Shown one piece after another: positions 6,197 through 14,244 of a stretch of 14,752 nt of DNA. Every line of letters begins with the position of its first letter. Position 1 is the stretch's first letter. The DNA comes from an uncultured Clostridia bacterium (GTDB lineage Bacteria > Bacillota > Clostridia > Christensenellales > Borkfalkiaceae). The translations under genes were made by a program, and so were the position numbers. The DNA lies in contig URMI01000005.1 of NCBI GenBank assembly GCA_900548845.1, positions 1-14,752 on the forward strand, written 5' to 3'. The notes beneath the pieces are model-generated. The model made no database searches and was not told where the DNA came from. It worked only from the letters and a program-made list of their open reading frames with translations.

Positions 6197-7615
6197 TCAG
6201 TCAAGCGATGTATCCTCTTTGCCCGTTTCTCCCCTCTCCCCGTCCCCCGCTGCCGCTTCCGGGGCGGAAGACTCCGCATACGCCTTGACAAGAGATGCAA
6301 ACTTTTCGCCGCGCTCCTCGAAGCTGCGGAACTCATCGAAGCTCGCCGCGGCGGGCGAGAGAAGCACGTTCTGGCCCGGCCGCGCCGTGAGGCAGGCGAC
6401 GTTTACTGCGACCTCGAAGGGGCGGCAGAGGGTGACGGCGGTGAAGTTTTCCTCCATCGCGGCGTTCATGAGGCGGAAGGCGCACTCGCCGAAGAGCACC
6501 GCGTGCACGACGCGCGAGCGTTTGAGCGCAGAAAAGAGCGGGCCGAACTGCTCCCCTTTGTCCTTCCCGCCGACAAGAAGCACCGTCTCCCTGTCCAGCC
6601 CCGCGACCGCTTTCAGGCAGGAATCGACGTTGGTCGCCTTGGAATCGTCGATGTAGACAACGCCATTCTTTTCGAGCACCTTCTCGAGGCGGTGCGAGAC
6701 CCCCTTGAAGGAAGAGAGCGCAGATGCGATCGCTTCATTCCCCACGCCCATGAGTTTCGCCGCGGCAATCGCGGCAAGGGCGTTTGCAAGGTTGTGCTCC
6801 CCGCGCACCGAAAGATCGTCCGTAGAGAGCACCTTCTCCCCCTTGAAACAGAGATGATCGTCCTCCAAATACGCGCCTTCGACGCGCTCTTTCACGGAAA
6901 ACCACACGACCTGCGCCTTGGTGTGCTCGGCGAACGAACGCACGACAAGATCGTCGCGGTCAAGGACGGCGTACTCGCTCTCCGTGCAGTTTTTGAGCAG
7001 TTTGCGCTTGAGATAGATGTAGTTTTCCATGTTGTAGTGGCGGTCGAGGTGGTCTTCCGCGATGTTGAGGACGACGGCGACGTGCGGGCGCAGGGAGGAG
7101 AGCGTCTCGAGCTGAAAGGAGGAGACTTCGACGGCGGCAACGCCGCCGCTTCTGAGCTTTCCCGCCGCCGCGGTGAGCGGGAGCCCGCTGTTCCCGCAGG
7201 CGAAGCACTCCTTGCCCGCCGCGCGGAAGATGCGCTCGAGCATGGTGACGGTGGTCGTCTTGCCGTTGGTGCCCGTGACGGCGACGGCGGGGCAGGAAAG
7301 CGCCAAAGCGCCCAGCTCCATCTCTCCCGTCACCCGCTTCCCGTGGGTGCGGAAAAAGCGTGCGAGCGGATGATCGATGGGGATCCCGGGGCTCAGGACG
7401 AGGATGTCACACTCCTTGGCGCGCTCTGAAAGTTCTTCTCTATGTACGATGCGGCAGCCTTTTTCGGAAAGCGAGGCGATCGCTTTTTGCACGCTTTCCC
7501 CCTCCGCATCGTCATATGCATACACCTTGGCGCCGCGGGAGAGGAGAAATTCCGCCGCCGAAACGCCCGAGCGGGAGAGCCCCGCCACCAGAAAGACCTG
7601 TTGAGAGAACAGCAT
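6197..7615 (-). CDS. murD: UDP-N-acetylmuramoylalanine--D-glutamate ligase MurD
   Basis: MurD is the cytoplasmic ATP-dependent ligase that adds D-glutamate to UDP-MurNAc-L-Ala; D-Glu would come from MurI, encoded at the right edge. In the 472-aa product I see an N-terminal Rossmann-like domain, the ATP loop GTNGKTT (115-121), SSFQLE (165-170), the central-to-C-terminal motif DDSKATN (323-329) and the MurD-typical SPAAASFDEF (420-429). Family members are about 450 aa. The surplus is a charged Glu/Gly/Ala-rich tail (about 449-472), probably disordered, which ends where ftsW begins. AAGGAGG lies 4 nt before the ATG at 7615, rather close but clear. Nine bp separate it from mraY. Confidence 0.97.
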   Translation of the reverse strand: MLFSQQVFLVAGLSRSGVSAAEFLLSRGAKVYAYDDAEGESVQKAIASLSEKGCRIVHREELSERAKECDILVLSPGIPIDHPLARFFRTHGKRVTGEMELGALALSCPAVAVTGTNGKTTTVTMLERIFRAAGKECFACGNSGLPLTAAAGKLRSGGVAAVEVSSFQLETLSSLRPHVAVVLNIAEDHLDRHYNMENYIYLKRKLLKNCTESEYAVLDRDDLVVRSFAEHTKAQVVWFSVKERVEGAYLEDDHLCFKGEKVLSTDDLSVRGEHNLANALAAIAAAKLMGVGNEAIASALSSFKGVSHRLEKVLEKNGVVYIDDSKATNVDSCLKAVAGLDRETVLLVGGKDKGEQFGPLFSALKRSRVVHAVLFGECAFRLMNAAMEENFTAVTLCRPFEVAVNVACLTARPGQNVLLSPAAASFDEFRSFEERGEKFASLVKAYAESSAPEAAAGDGERGETGKEDTSLD

Positions 7616-7624
7616 GATGCCTCC

Positions 7625-8572
7625 TTAAAGATAGGGAAGGAGCAATAAAAGCCCGAAAAACGCCGTAACTGCCGCATAGCAATAGGCGATCTTGCCTTCC
7701 GAAAAGCCCTTCTCCTGAAAGTGGTGATGGATGGGCGCCATCAGAAAGATGCGCTTTTTCCTCGTTTGATAGGATATGACCTGAAGGATGACGGATATGC
7801 CGGACAGGACGAACATCGCCCCCAAAAAGGGCAGAAGAAGGACGTTCCCCGAAAAGAGGGAGATCGCCGCCGCAAAGCCGCCGAGGGCGAGCGAGCCCGT
7901 ATCCCCCATGAAGACGCTCGCCCGCCCCACATTGAAGACAAGGTACGCGGCAAGCGCCCCCGCAAGGCAGAAGGAGAGCACTTCGAGCCCGCCGCTCTGC
8001 CCTTCGAGCGCTAAAAGCGCCCCCAGAAAGAGGAAAAATACCGCCGAAACGGAGCCCGCGAGCCCGTCCAGCCCGTCTGTTAAATTGACGCAGTTGACCG
8101 TCGCGAGAAAGACGAAGACGCCGAGCGGCACGATGCCCCAGGAAAGGTCTATCATCTGCTTTGTGAAGGGGAGATACACTTTGGTCGCCCCCGCGTACAG
8201 GCAGTAGAACGCCGCGATGAGCGCGACGGCGAGCTGAAAGCAGATCTTCTGATAGGGGCGGAGGCCGAGGTTGTCCTTCCGCCGCTTTTTCAACAGGTCG
8301 TCCAAAAGCCCGACGAGCAGGTACCCTCCCCCCACCGCGAGGGCGGGAAAGAGACGGCCGTCGCCCTGAAAGAGGAGAAGGGAAGCGCCCGCCGCGGCGA
8401 GCGTAAAGCCCAGCCCGCCCATGGTGGGCGTGCCTCCCTTATCCCGGTGCTCCTTCACATAGCATAAGATGTTCTGCCCCGCGCCCGCCCGCTTCAAGAG
8501 CGGGATCTCTATCGCACACAGCGGAAGCGAGAGCGCAAAGCCCGTTAAAAGACAGAGAACAAGTTCGTGCAT
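7625..8572 (-). CDS. mraY: Phospho-MurNAc-pentapeptide transferase MraY
   Basis: MraY is a polytopic membrane enzyme that moves phospho-MurNAc-pentapeptide from UDP to undecaprenyl phosphate, forming lipid I. The 315-aa product has about ten hydrophobic segments and the hallmark cytoplasmic motifs KGGTPTMGG (45-53), the Asp pair LLDD (89-92), NLTDGLDGLAG (163-173), GDTGSLALGG (223-232) and MAPIHHHF (278-285). The ATG at 8572-8570 overlaps the last base of the murE stop in TGATG, with GGAAAG 6 nt upstream. A GTG one codon earlier is also in frame. No murF lies between murE and mraY, although that is a common position for it. Confidence 0.97.
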   Translation of the reverse strand: MHELVLCLLTGFALSLPLCAIEIPLLKRAGAGQNILCYVKEHRDKGGTPTMGGLGFTLAAAGASLLLFQGDGRLFPALAVGGGYLLVGLLDDLLKKRRKDNLGLRPYQKICFQLAVALIAAFYCLYAGATKVYLPFTKQMIDLSWGIVPLGVFVFLATVNCVNLTDGLDGLAGSVSAVFFLFLGALLALEGQSGGLEVLSFCLAGALAAYLVFNVGRASVFMGDTGSLALGGFAAAISLFSGNVLLLPFLGAMFVLSGISVILQVISYQTRKKRIFLMAPIHHHFQEKGFSEGKIAYCYAAVTAFFGLLLLLPYL

Positions 8573-10008
8573 CACAATCTTTCCAAAGCCGCCTTGATGA
8601 CAGCTTTGTCGTTGTAGCGGTATTTTATTCCCATGATCTCCTGCGTCGTCTCCCCGCCCTTGCCCGCGACGAGGAGAATATCCCCCGCCTTCAAGTGTGT
8701 GAGGGCGTATTCGATCGCCTTTTCGCGCTCCTCGACGGCAACATAGCGGTCGGAAACTTCGCGGTAGCCCTTCTCGATCTCGGCGATGATGGCGACGGGG
8801 TCTTCATAGCGCGGGTTATCGGACGTGAGGACGGAAAAGTCGGCGAGGCTCGCCGCGACCTCCCCCATGACGGCGCGCTTGCCTTCATCCCGGTTGCCCC
8901 CGCAGCCGAAGAGCAGGATGAGCCTTCCCTTGCACTCCTCTTTGAGGGCGGTGACCGATTTTTCGAGGCCGTCGGGCGTGTGCGCGAAGTCGACGAAGAT
9001 ATCCGCCCCGTTGTAGGACGCCACCCATTCGAGCCGCCCGTCCACCTCCTGCGTCGAGGAGATGCCGCGGGAGACGGCGTCGCTGCTCAGCCCGAGCGCT
9101 TTGGCTGCCGCCGCGGCGGCGAGCGCGTTATACACGTTATGCCGCCCCACGAGGCGCAGCCGCGCTTCGACGAGTTCATCGGAGAGGTTGAACACGACGC
9201 GCGAGGAGCGCAGCTTCTTTTCTTCCACGACGGCAAAGCAGTCGGCGGGGCTTTCGAGCCCGTAAGTGATACAGGGCATGCCGCCCTTTGCGAGCATTCC
9301 CGAAAACGCGTCGTCCGCATTGAGGACGGCAAGGCGGCAGCGCTCCTTTTGAAAGAGCTTCGCCTTTGCCGCGCCGTAGCGTTCCATCGAGCCGAAGAAA
9401 TCGAGATGATCGCGCGTGAGGTTGGTAAAGACGGCAGCGTCGTAGACGATCGGGCAATCCTTCCTGAGGGCGAGCGCGTGCGCCGAAACTTCCATGACGA
9501 CGTACTCCGCGCCTGCCTCCGCCATGTCTTTGAGGAGCGGGAAGAGGTGGAAGGGATCGGGCGTCGTGAGCTCGGGCGCGATGACGGTGTCCTGAAAGCG
9601 CGCGCCCAGCGTGCCGATGAGCCCCGCCCGTTTTCCCGCCGCCTCTAAAATATGAAAGAGGAGATGCGCCGTCGTCGTCTTGCCGTTGGTGCCCGTGACG
9701 GCGATAAGCCTGAGCTTCCGCTCGGGATGCCCGCAGAACGCCGCCGCGATGCGCGCCATCGCCTCGCGCGAGTCGGGCACGATGAGCTGCGGCGCGGGCA
9801 GGGGCAGTTCGTGTTCGGTGACAAAGGCGGCAGCGCCCCTCCTCAGCGCCTCTTTCGCAAAGAGATGTCCGTCTGCATGCGTGCCCGCGATGCAGAAAAA
9901 GAGGTCGCCCTCCCCCACGGCGCGGCTGTCGGCGCACAGGGAAAGGATGTCCGCATCCCCCACCAGCCTCTTTTGTAAAAGTCCTTCCGAAAGCGAGGAA
10001 AGCTTCAA
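8572..10008 (-). CDS. murE: UDP-MurNAc-tripeptide synthetase MurE, probably DAP-adding
   Basis: MurE adds the third amino acid to UDP-MurNAc-L-Ala-D-Glu. The 478-aa product shows the start MKLSSLSEGL typical of MurE, DSR (28-30), the ATP loop GTNGKTT (106-112), TTPDP (148-152), a YGAAKAKLF segment with the probable carbamylated Lys215, and DNPRYEDP (397-404). The DNPR motif marks meso-diaminopimelate ligases; lysine-adding enzymes differ here. DAP-type peptidoglycan therefore follows (inference from the family). The TTG start at 10006-10008 overlaps the PBP stop as TTGA and is preceded by purine-rich AAGGGGGTGGAGGG, so translation is probably coupled. The longer open frame upstream lies inside the PBP gene and is not used. 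The MurE-typical N-terminus beginning exactly at the TTG supports this start. Confidence 0.95.
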   Translation of the reverse strand: MKLSSLSEGLLQKRLVGDADILSLCADSRAVGEGDLFFCIAGTHADGHLFAKEALRRGAAAFVTEHELPLPAPQLIVPDSREAMARIAAAFCGHPERKLRLIAVTGTNGKTTTAHLLFHILEAAGKRAGLIGTLGARFQDTVIAPELTTPDPFHLFPLLKDMAEAGAEYVVMEVSAHALALRKDCPIVYDAAVFTNLTRDHLDFFGSMERYGAAKAKLFQKERCRLAVLNADDAFSGMLAKGGMPCITYGLESPADCFAVVEEKKLRSSRVVFNLSDELVEARLRLVGRHNVYNALAAAAAAKALGLSSDAVSRGISSTQEVDGRLEWVASYNGADIFVDFAHTPDGLEKSVTALKEECKGRLILLFGCGGNRDEGKRAVMGEVAASLADFSVLTSDNPRYEDPVAIIAEIEKGYREVSDRYVAVEEREKAIEYALTHLKAGDILLVAGKGGETTQEIMGIKYRYNDKAVIKAALERL

Positions 10009-11747
10009 CCCTCCACCCCCTTGAAATGTATCGTCTCCGCGATGCCGCGGAAAATTTCTCCCGCACAGGGCGCGGCGACGGTGCTGCCGTAATAGGAACC
10101 CTGCGGCTCGTCGACAATGACGAGAACAAGATAGCGCGGGTCGTCCGCGGGGAAGTACCCCACGAAGGAAGAGACGTACTTGCCCGCAGCGATGTGCCCG
10201 TTCTCGTATTTCTGCGCGGTGCCCGTCTTGCCCGCGACGCGCAGCCCTTCGACATACGCCTGCTTGCCGCTGCCCTCTTTGACGACGCCTTCGAGCATGG
10301 AGGAAAGGAGCTTCGAAGTCTCCTCGCTCACCGTGCGGCAGAGAAGGCGCTTCCCGGATTCGAGATACACGGCGCCGTCCTCCGAAGAGATGCTCTTGAC
10401 GAGGCGGGGCGCGTAGTAATATCCCCCGTTGACTGCCGCCGCGGCGGCGCACGCGAGCTGCAAAGGCGTCACCGCGATGCTCTGCCCGAATCCGATGCGC
10501 GCAAGGTCGCTGTTTTTCAAGGTGCTTTCGGGGAGCAGCATGCCGATCGCCTCGCCCGAAAAGTCGATGCCCGTGGCGCTGCCGAAGCGGAATTTTTCGA
10601 GATAGTCGTAAAAGGTCTCCTTCCCGAGCGCGAGGACGATATCCACAAAGCAGGGGTTGCAGCTGTTGTTGAGCGCTCCCGCAAGCGTGAGGTTGGCGTG
10701 TTTGCCGTTCTTGTGATCGCTCCAGCAGCGGATCGTAGAGCCCTCCACATTGCGGGTGCGGCTGCTCGAAAAGACGGTCTGCGGGGAATAGGCGCTCTTG
10801 TTCCCGCGGAGATATTCTTCGATGTTCGCTGCCGCCGTGACGATCTTGAAGGTGGAACCGGGCTCATAGGCGTCGCTGATAAGCGCGTTGCGGGAGAGGG
10901 CGTTGAGCTCCGACGCATCCCCGCGCGGGATGTCGTTGAGGTCGTACGAGGGAAGGTTGACCATCGCGAGCACGGAAAAATCGGAAGGGTCGAGCACGAT
11001 GCACCGCGCCGCCTTTGCCCCGTGTTCTTCGAGGGCGCGCGCCATCACCTCTTCCGCGAGCGATTGGATGCGCACGTCGAGGGTGAGCGTCACGTCGAGC
11101 CCGTCCTCTGCGGGGATGTAGGAAGCGCCCGTGCCCTCGATCTCGGCGCCGACGAGGTCGGTCTCGTACAAGATCTCCCCCTTCGTGCCCGCAAGATAGC
11201 CGTCGTACTGCTTTTCGATGCCCGTGAGCCCCGCGCCGTCCGAAGAGGAAAAGCCGAGCACCTGGCAGCCAAGAGCGCCGTAAGGATAGACGCGGCGGTT
11301 ATCCCGCGCGTAATAGATGCCTTGCAGGTTTGTCCCCTCCACGGCGGCGACCGTCTCCTTTTCCACGCGGCGCAGGAGGACGATCTCCGAACTCGAACGG
11401 TCGGAAAGCTTTGCAAGGAGGGACTCGTAGGAGAGCGGCAGAAGGGAGGAGAGCGCCCTTGCCGTCTTTTCCGCATCCTGCACGGCGTTGGCGCGGGCGT
11501 AGAGGGTGTACGCCGCCGTGTTGCCCGCGAGAAGTTCGCCGCTCGCATCGAAGATGTTGCCGCGCTCGGGGGCGACGGGCAGTTCCCGCGTCCACTGATC
11601 GACGGCGCGGGCAAGCAATTCACGCTCCCAGACGAGCTGGACATAGAAGAACCTGCCCAGAAAAAGGCAAAAAAGAAAGGCTATCGCCGCAAGCACGGCA
11701 AATAACCTCTTTCGTAAGACGGTGAGCGAGACGTTCGCTTTCCGCAA
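10005..11747 (-). CDS. Class B penicillin-binding protein (septal transpeptidase, FtsI/PbpB/SpoVD type)
   Basis: This is a membrane-anchored DD-transpeptidase that crosslinks septal peptidoglycan, partnered with FtsW. The 580-aa product has a short basic cytoplasmic tail, one transmembrane segment (about 14-36), the pedestal motif ERGNIFD (61-67), and the penicillin-binding motifs SxxK at S298-K301 (EPGSTFKIV), SxN at S362-N364 (NNSCNP) and KTG at 507-509 (GKTGTAQ). The protein stops soon after the transpeptidase domain and has no PASTA repeats, unlike Bacillus SpoVD and PbpB. The start is TTG at 11745-11747, with AAGGAG 9 nt upstream and no better codon nearby. It lies 21 bp after ftsL, and its stop overlaps the murE start. 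Vegetative versus sporulation role cannot be decided here. Confidence 0.95.
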   Translation of the reverse strand: MRKANVSLTVLRKRLFAVLAAIAFLFCLFLGRFFYVQLVWERELLARAVDQWTRELPVAPERGNIFDASGELLAGNTAAYTLYARANAVQDAEKTARALSSLLPLSYESLLAKLSDRSSSEIVLLRRVEKETVAAVEGTNLQGIYYARDNRRVYPYGALGCQVLGFSSSDGAGLTGIEKQYDGYLAGTKGEILYETDLVGAEIEGTGASYIPAEDGLDVTLTLDVRIQSLAEEVMARALEEHGAKAARCIVLDPSDFSVLAMVNLPSYDLNDIPRGDASELNALSRNALISDAYEPGSTFKIVTAAANIEEYLRGNKSAYSPQTVFSSSRTRNVEGSTIRCWSDHKNGKHANLTLAGALNNSCNPCFVDIVLALGKETFYDYLEKFRFGSATGIDFSGEAIGMLLPESTLKNSDLARIGFGQSIAVTPLQLACAAAAAVNGGYYYAPRLVKSISSEDGAVYLESGKRLLCRTVSEETSKLLSSMLEGVVKEGSGKQAYVEGLRVAGKTGTAQKYENGHIAAGKYVSSFVGYFPADDPRYLVLVIVDEPQGSYYGSTVAAPCAGEIFRGIAETIHFKGVEG

Positions 11748-11768
11748 TATGCAGTTCTCCTTCGGGCG

Positions 11769-12812
11769 TCAGTCGGCGCGGGTCATCCCGTGCTCCTGTG
11801 CCCACTGGTCGATGAATTCTTCGCTGTTGTAATGGTCGATCTGCGCCTGGATCTCTTCGGCGCGCTCCGTGAGCATCTGGACCTGCTCCTGACGGGAGAG
11901 GACTGCCGCTTCTGCGGAGTTGAGGAGCGCCGTATTGACGCAGATGAGCGAGATCATGGCAACGACGACGACCGCGACGCACGCGAGCGCCACCTTTGCC
12001 TTCGTCGAAAGCGCACGGAAGAACGCGACAACGGCGTTTTCCTGCCGTTCCACCGTCTCGATGCGCTGAGGGGCGCGCGTTGCGGCGTCCAGCGTCATGC
12101 GGGTGGGAAGAGCGTCGTCCTCATCCTCTTCTTCGAAGACGGGAGCGGCTGTCCCCGCATACGCGCCTGCCTCTGCGGGGGCATAAGCAGGCGCAGCGGG
12201 TACATAGGAGGAGTCGTAGGTGGGAGCCACCACGGTATTATCGATGAGTTCGCCGTTCTGATAGGTGAGCCCTTCAAAGAGCTGCTTCTTTTCCGCGGCG
12301 GGCGCGGCGGGAGAGGCGTAGCTCGCCTGAGGCGCATAGGACGGCATATCCCCCATGCGCGTTAAGGGCATCCCCGCACGGATGGGCACATAGTCGTTGA
12401 GGCGCTGTGCAGCGCTGGGAGCGCCGGGCGTCGACGAAGGGACGACGGGCGCGTGATATTCGGGCTCGCGGTAATCGGAGCGGTAGACAGGCTGATAGTA
12501 GTTCTGCTGCGGCGCGCTCTCGGGAGCGTATGCGGGCGCATAGCTGCGGGAGGGTGCCTCAGGCGCGTACGCGGGCGCAGACATATCGTACGTCTTGAGC
12601 GACGGATCGGCATGCGCGGGATCGTAGGCCTGCGTGTTGTATGCATAGGGTTCCGCCCAGGGTTCGTTCTGCTGCGGTTCGATGAGCTTTCTGTAATTTT
12701 CGGAGATTGATCTCCCGTGCAGCTGCGCCGCGTCGTTCTCCTGCTTGCGGTACTCCCTCTGCTCCTCACTCAGTCTTGCGATCTCTCTGTCCAATACGGG
12801 GATGCCTGCCAC
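11769..12812 (-). CDS. ftsL: FtsL-like division protein with large disordered cytoplasmic extension
   Basis: FtsL proteins are small bitopic proteins (about 100-120 aa) that join FtsQ and FtsB/DivIC and activate the septal synthase. This product has 347 aa. The C-terminal quarter is FtsL-like: a transmembrane segment (about 273-295), a short coiled-coil stretch (about 298-328), and an ending EEFIDQWAQEHGMTRAD that resembles the FtsL/DivIC terminus. The first 45 residues are charged and probably helical. Residues about 46-225 are low complexity, rich in Pro, Ala and Tyr, with five YAP motifs (82, 91, 95, 159, 210) and two less repetitive islands (about 137-158 and 172-194). An acidic patch EEEDEDD (227-233) precedes the membrane segment. 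The start is GTG at 12810-12812 with AAGGAG 8 nt upstream. Position between rsmH and the PBP gene is the classical ftsL slot. The name rests on position and topology rather than strong sequence similarity. Confidence 0.85.
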   Translation of the reverse strand: MAGIPVLDREIARLSEEQREYRKQENDAAQLHGRSISENYRKLIEPQQNEPWAEPYAYNTQAYDPAHADPSLKTYDMSAPAYAPEAPSRSYAPAYAPESAPQQNYYQPVYRSDYREPEYHAPVVPSSTPGAPSAAQRLNDYVPIRAGMPLTRMGDMPSYAPQASYASPAAPAAEKKQLFEGLTYQNGELIDNTVVAPTYDSSYVPAAPAYAPAEAGAYAGTAAPVFEEEDEDDALPTRMTLDAATRAPQRIETVERQENAVVAFFRALSTKAKVALACVAVVVVAMISLICVNTALLNSAEAAVLSRQEQVQMLTERAEEIQAQIDHYNSEEFIDQWAQEHGMTRAD

Positions 12813-12851
12813 CTTCGTTGCTCCTTATAACTTATTCTTTGGTATGGCCAT

Positions 12852-13790
12852 TCATGCCTCTATCTTGCATGCGATGCGGAGCTTGGCACATTTGCTCCGC
12901 GAATTTTCCTGCATTTCTTCCGCGCTTGCGACGATGGGCTTTTTGTTGACAAGCTCCACCTCTTTCTTCTTGCCGCACACGCAGACGGGGAATTGCGGCG
13001 GGCAGGTGCAGGGCGTCTGTAATTCGCGGAAGGTCTCCTTCACGATCCTGTCTTCCAGGGAATGGAAGGTGAGGATGCAGATCCTGCCGCCCGTATTCAA
13101 GTGCCTGACAAGGCCCTTGATGCACTCTCTCAGACCCGTCAGTTCGCCGTTGACTTCGATGCGGATCGCCTGAAAGGTCTGCCGCGCGCACGCGGGGGAG
13201 CGGAACTTTAAGGGGATGCTCTCTTCCACGATCGCGGCGAGTTCGCCGCACGTCGTGATGCGATCCTTTTCCCGCCGCCGCACGATGTTGGATGCGATGG
13301 CGCCCGCAAAGCGCTCTTCCCCGTAGTCACGGAGGATGCGGAAGAGCTTTTCTTCCGCGTAGTCGTTCACGACGTCCTCTGCCGTGAAGCCCGACTCCCT
13401 GTCCATTCTCATATCGAGCGGTGCGGATGCCTTCCGGTACGAAAACCCTCTCTCTTCGTCGTCGATCTGATGAGAGGAAATTCCGAGGTCCAATAGCACA
13501 CCGTCGAGCCTGTCCGCACCCGCTCGCTTGAGAATTTCCGAATATTTCCGGTAGTCTGATTTGTAAAGCTGAAATCTTCCCTCAAACGGCCTGAGCCGTT
13601 CGCCTGCGGCTTTTACAGCCTCTTCGTCGCGGTCGGTCCCGATGAGGCGCACCGTAGGATCGCTTTCGAGGATCGAAAAGGAGTGACCCCCGCCGCCCAC
13701 CGTGCCGTCGAAGTACACGCCGTGGGGCTTGATGGCAAGCCCTGCAATGACTTCGTCGAGCATCACGGGCCTGTGATAAAAGGGAAGCAT
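12852..13790 (-). CDS. rsmH: 16S rRNA (cytosine-1402-N4)-methyltransferase RsmH (MraW)
   Basis: RsmH uses S-adenosylmethionine to methylate N4 of C1402 in the 16S rRNA decoding centre. The 312-aa product shows HRPVMLDEV (6-14), the SAM-binding loop YFDGTVGGGGHS (26-37), DLGISSHQID (101-110), PLDMRM (124-129) and FHSLEDR (242-248). A Cys cluster (C261, C263, C270, C272) occurs in the region where many Bacillota homologues have one. It ends with NSRSKCAKLRIA, close to the family consensus. The ATG start lies 3 bp after the mraZ stop and has only a weak upstream GTGGAT, so translation probably depends on coupling to mraZ. The conserved HRPV motif just after this start excludes later starts. Confidence 0.97.
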   Translation of the reverse strand: MLPFYHRPVMLDEVIAGLAIKPHGVYFDGTVGGGGHSFSILESDPTVRLIGTDRDEEAVKAAGERLRPFEGRFQLYKSDYRKYSEILKRAGADRLDGVLLDLGISSHQIDDEERGFSYRKASAPLDMRMDRESGFTAEDVVNDYAEEKLFRILRDYGEERFAGAIASNIVRRREKDRITTCGELAAIVEESIPLKFRSPACARQTFQAIRIEVNGELTGLRECIKGLVRHLNTGGRICILTFHSLEDRIVKETFRELQTPCTCPPQFPVCVCGKKKEVELVNKKPIVASAEEMQENSRSKCAKLRIACKIEA

Positions 13791-13793
13791 CGT

Positions 13794-14216
13794 TTAGAAA
13801 TCCACGAGGGCAAGAGCTTCGTCCATCGAGAGCTCCTCGTTCGCCTTATCGTAAACTTCCTTCGCCCAGATCTCGATATAGTTGCCCATACCGATCGTGA
13901 CGACTTCCTTCTTGATCCCCGCAGCCTGGCGGAAGGAAGCGGGAAGCAGCGTTCTGCCCTGCTCGTCTTCCTGGAGCTGTTCGATGGAGGAAAGGATCTT
14001 GCGCTTGGCGGCGAGCAGCTTGGGATCGCCCGAGTGGATGTCGTTGAGCTTTTCGACGCGCTCGTCCATCACCGCCTGAGGGTACACCGCGATGCACCCC
14101 TGCGAGCCGATGATGAAGCTGTATTCCTTCCCGAGGCCGGTGCGGAATTTCGCCGGGATGCGTATTCTGTTTTTCGCGTCCATCGCGTGATAGACCGTTC
14201 CGGTGAAAGCAGCCAT
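13794..14216 (-). CDS. mraZ: Transcriptional regulator MraZ
   Basis: MraZ is a DNA-binding protein of the SpoVT/AbrB fold, first gene of most dcw clusters, that binds short direct repeats in front of its own operon. The 140-aa product has the two expected half-domains, with DAKNRIRIPAKFR (13-25) and DEQGRTLLPASFR (84-96). The ATG at 14214-14216 has AAAGGAGAGG in front of it (AGGAG core 7 nt away) and gives a standard-length protein. The open frame continues 30 codons upstream, but that stretch covers the promoter and is not conserved MraZ sequence. A perfect sigma-A promoter and two AGTGGT repeats lie directly upstream, which fits autoregulation (inference). Confidence 0.97.
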   Translation of the reverse strand: MAAFTGTVYHAMDAKNRIRIPAKFRTGLGKEYSFIIGSQGCIAVYPQAVMDERVEKLNDIHSGDPKLLAAKRKILSSIEQLQEDEQGRTLLPASFRQAAGIKKEVVTIGMGNYIEIWAKEVYDKANEELSMDEALALVDF

Positions 14217-14244
14217 CCGTCCTCTCCTTTTAGAAGTTGAAACT

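Noticed and set aside
6104..7429. Plus-strand frame of 441 codons opposite murD
   Set aside because: Antisense to murD with intact ligase motifs; composition typical of a shadow frame.
10009..10452. Extending murE upstream to the first possible start of the open frame
   Set aside because: The extra codons lie inside the PBP catalytic domain, and the MurE-like N-terminus begins exactly at the TTG at 10008.
10026..11705. Plus-strand frame of 559 codons opposite the PBP gene
   Set aside because: The minus strand encodes a PBP with all three penicillin-binding motifs; the antisense frame has no motif, promoter or ribosome binding site that I can see.
12000..12700. Tandem DNA repeat or CRISPR-like array in the low-complexity part of ftsL
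   Set aside because: The repetition is at the amino-acid level (YAP, Pro/Ala runs) with variable codons and irregular spacing; there is no constant repeat and spacer pattern.
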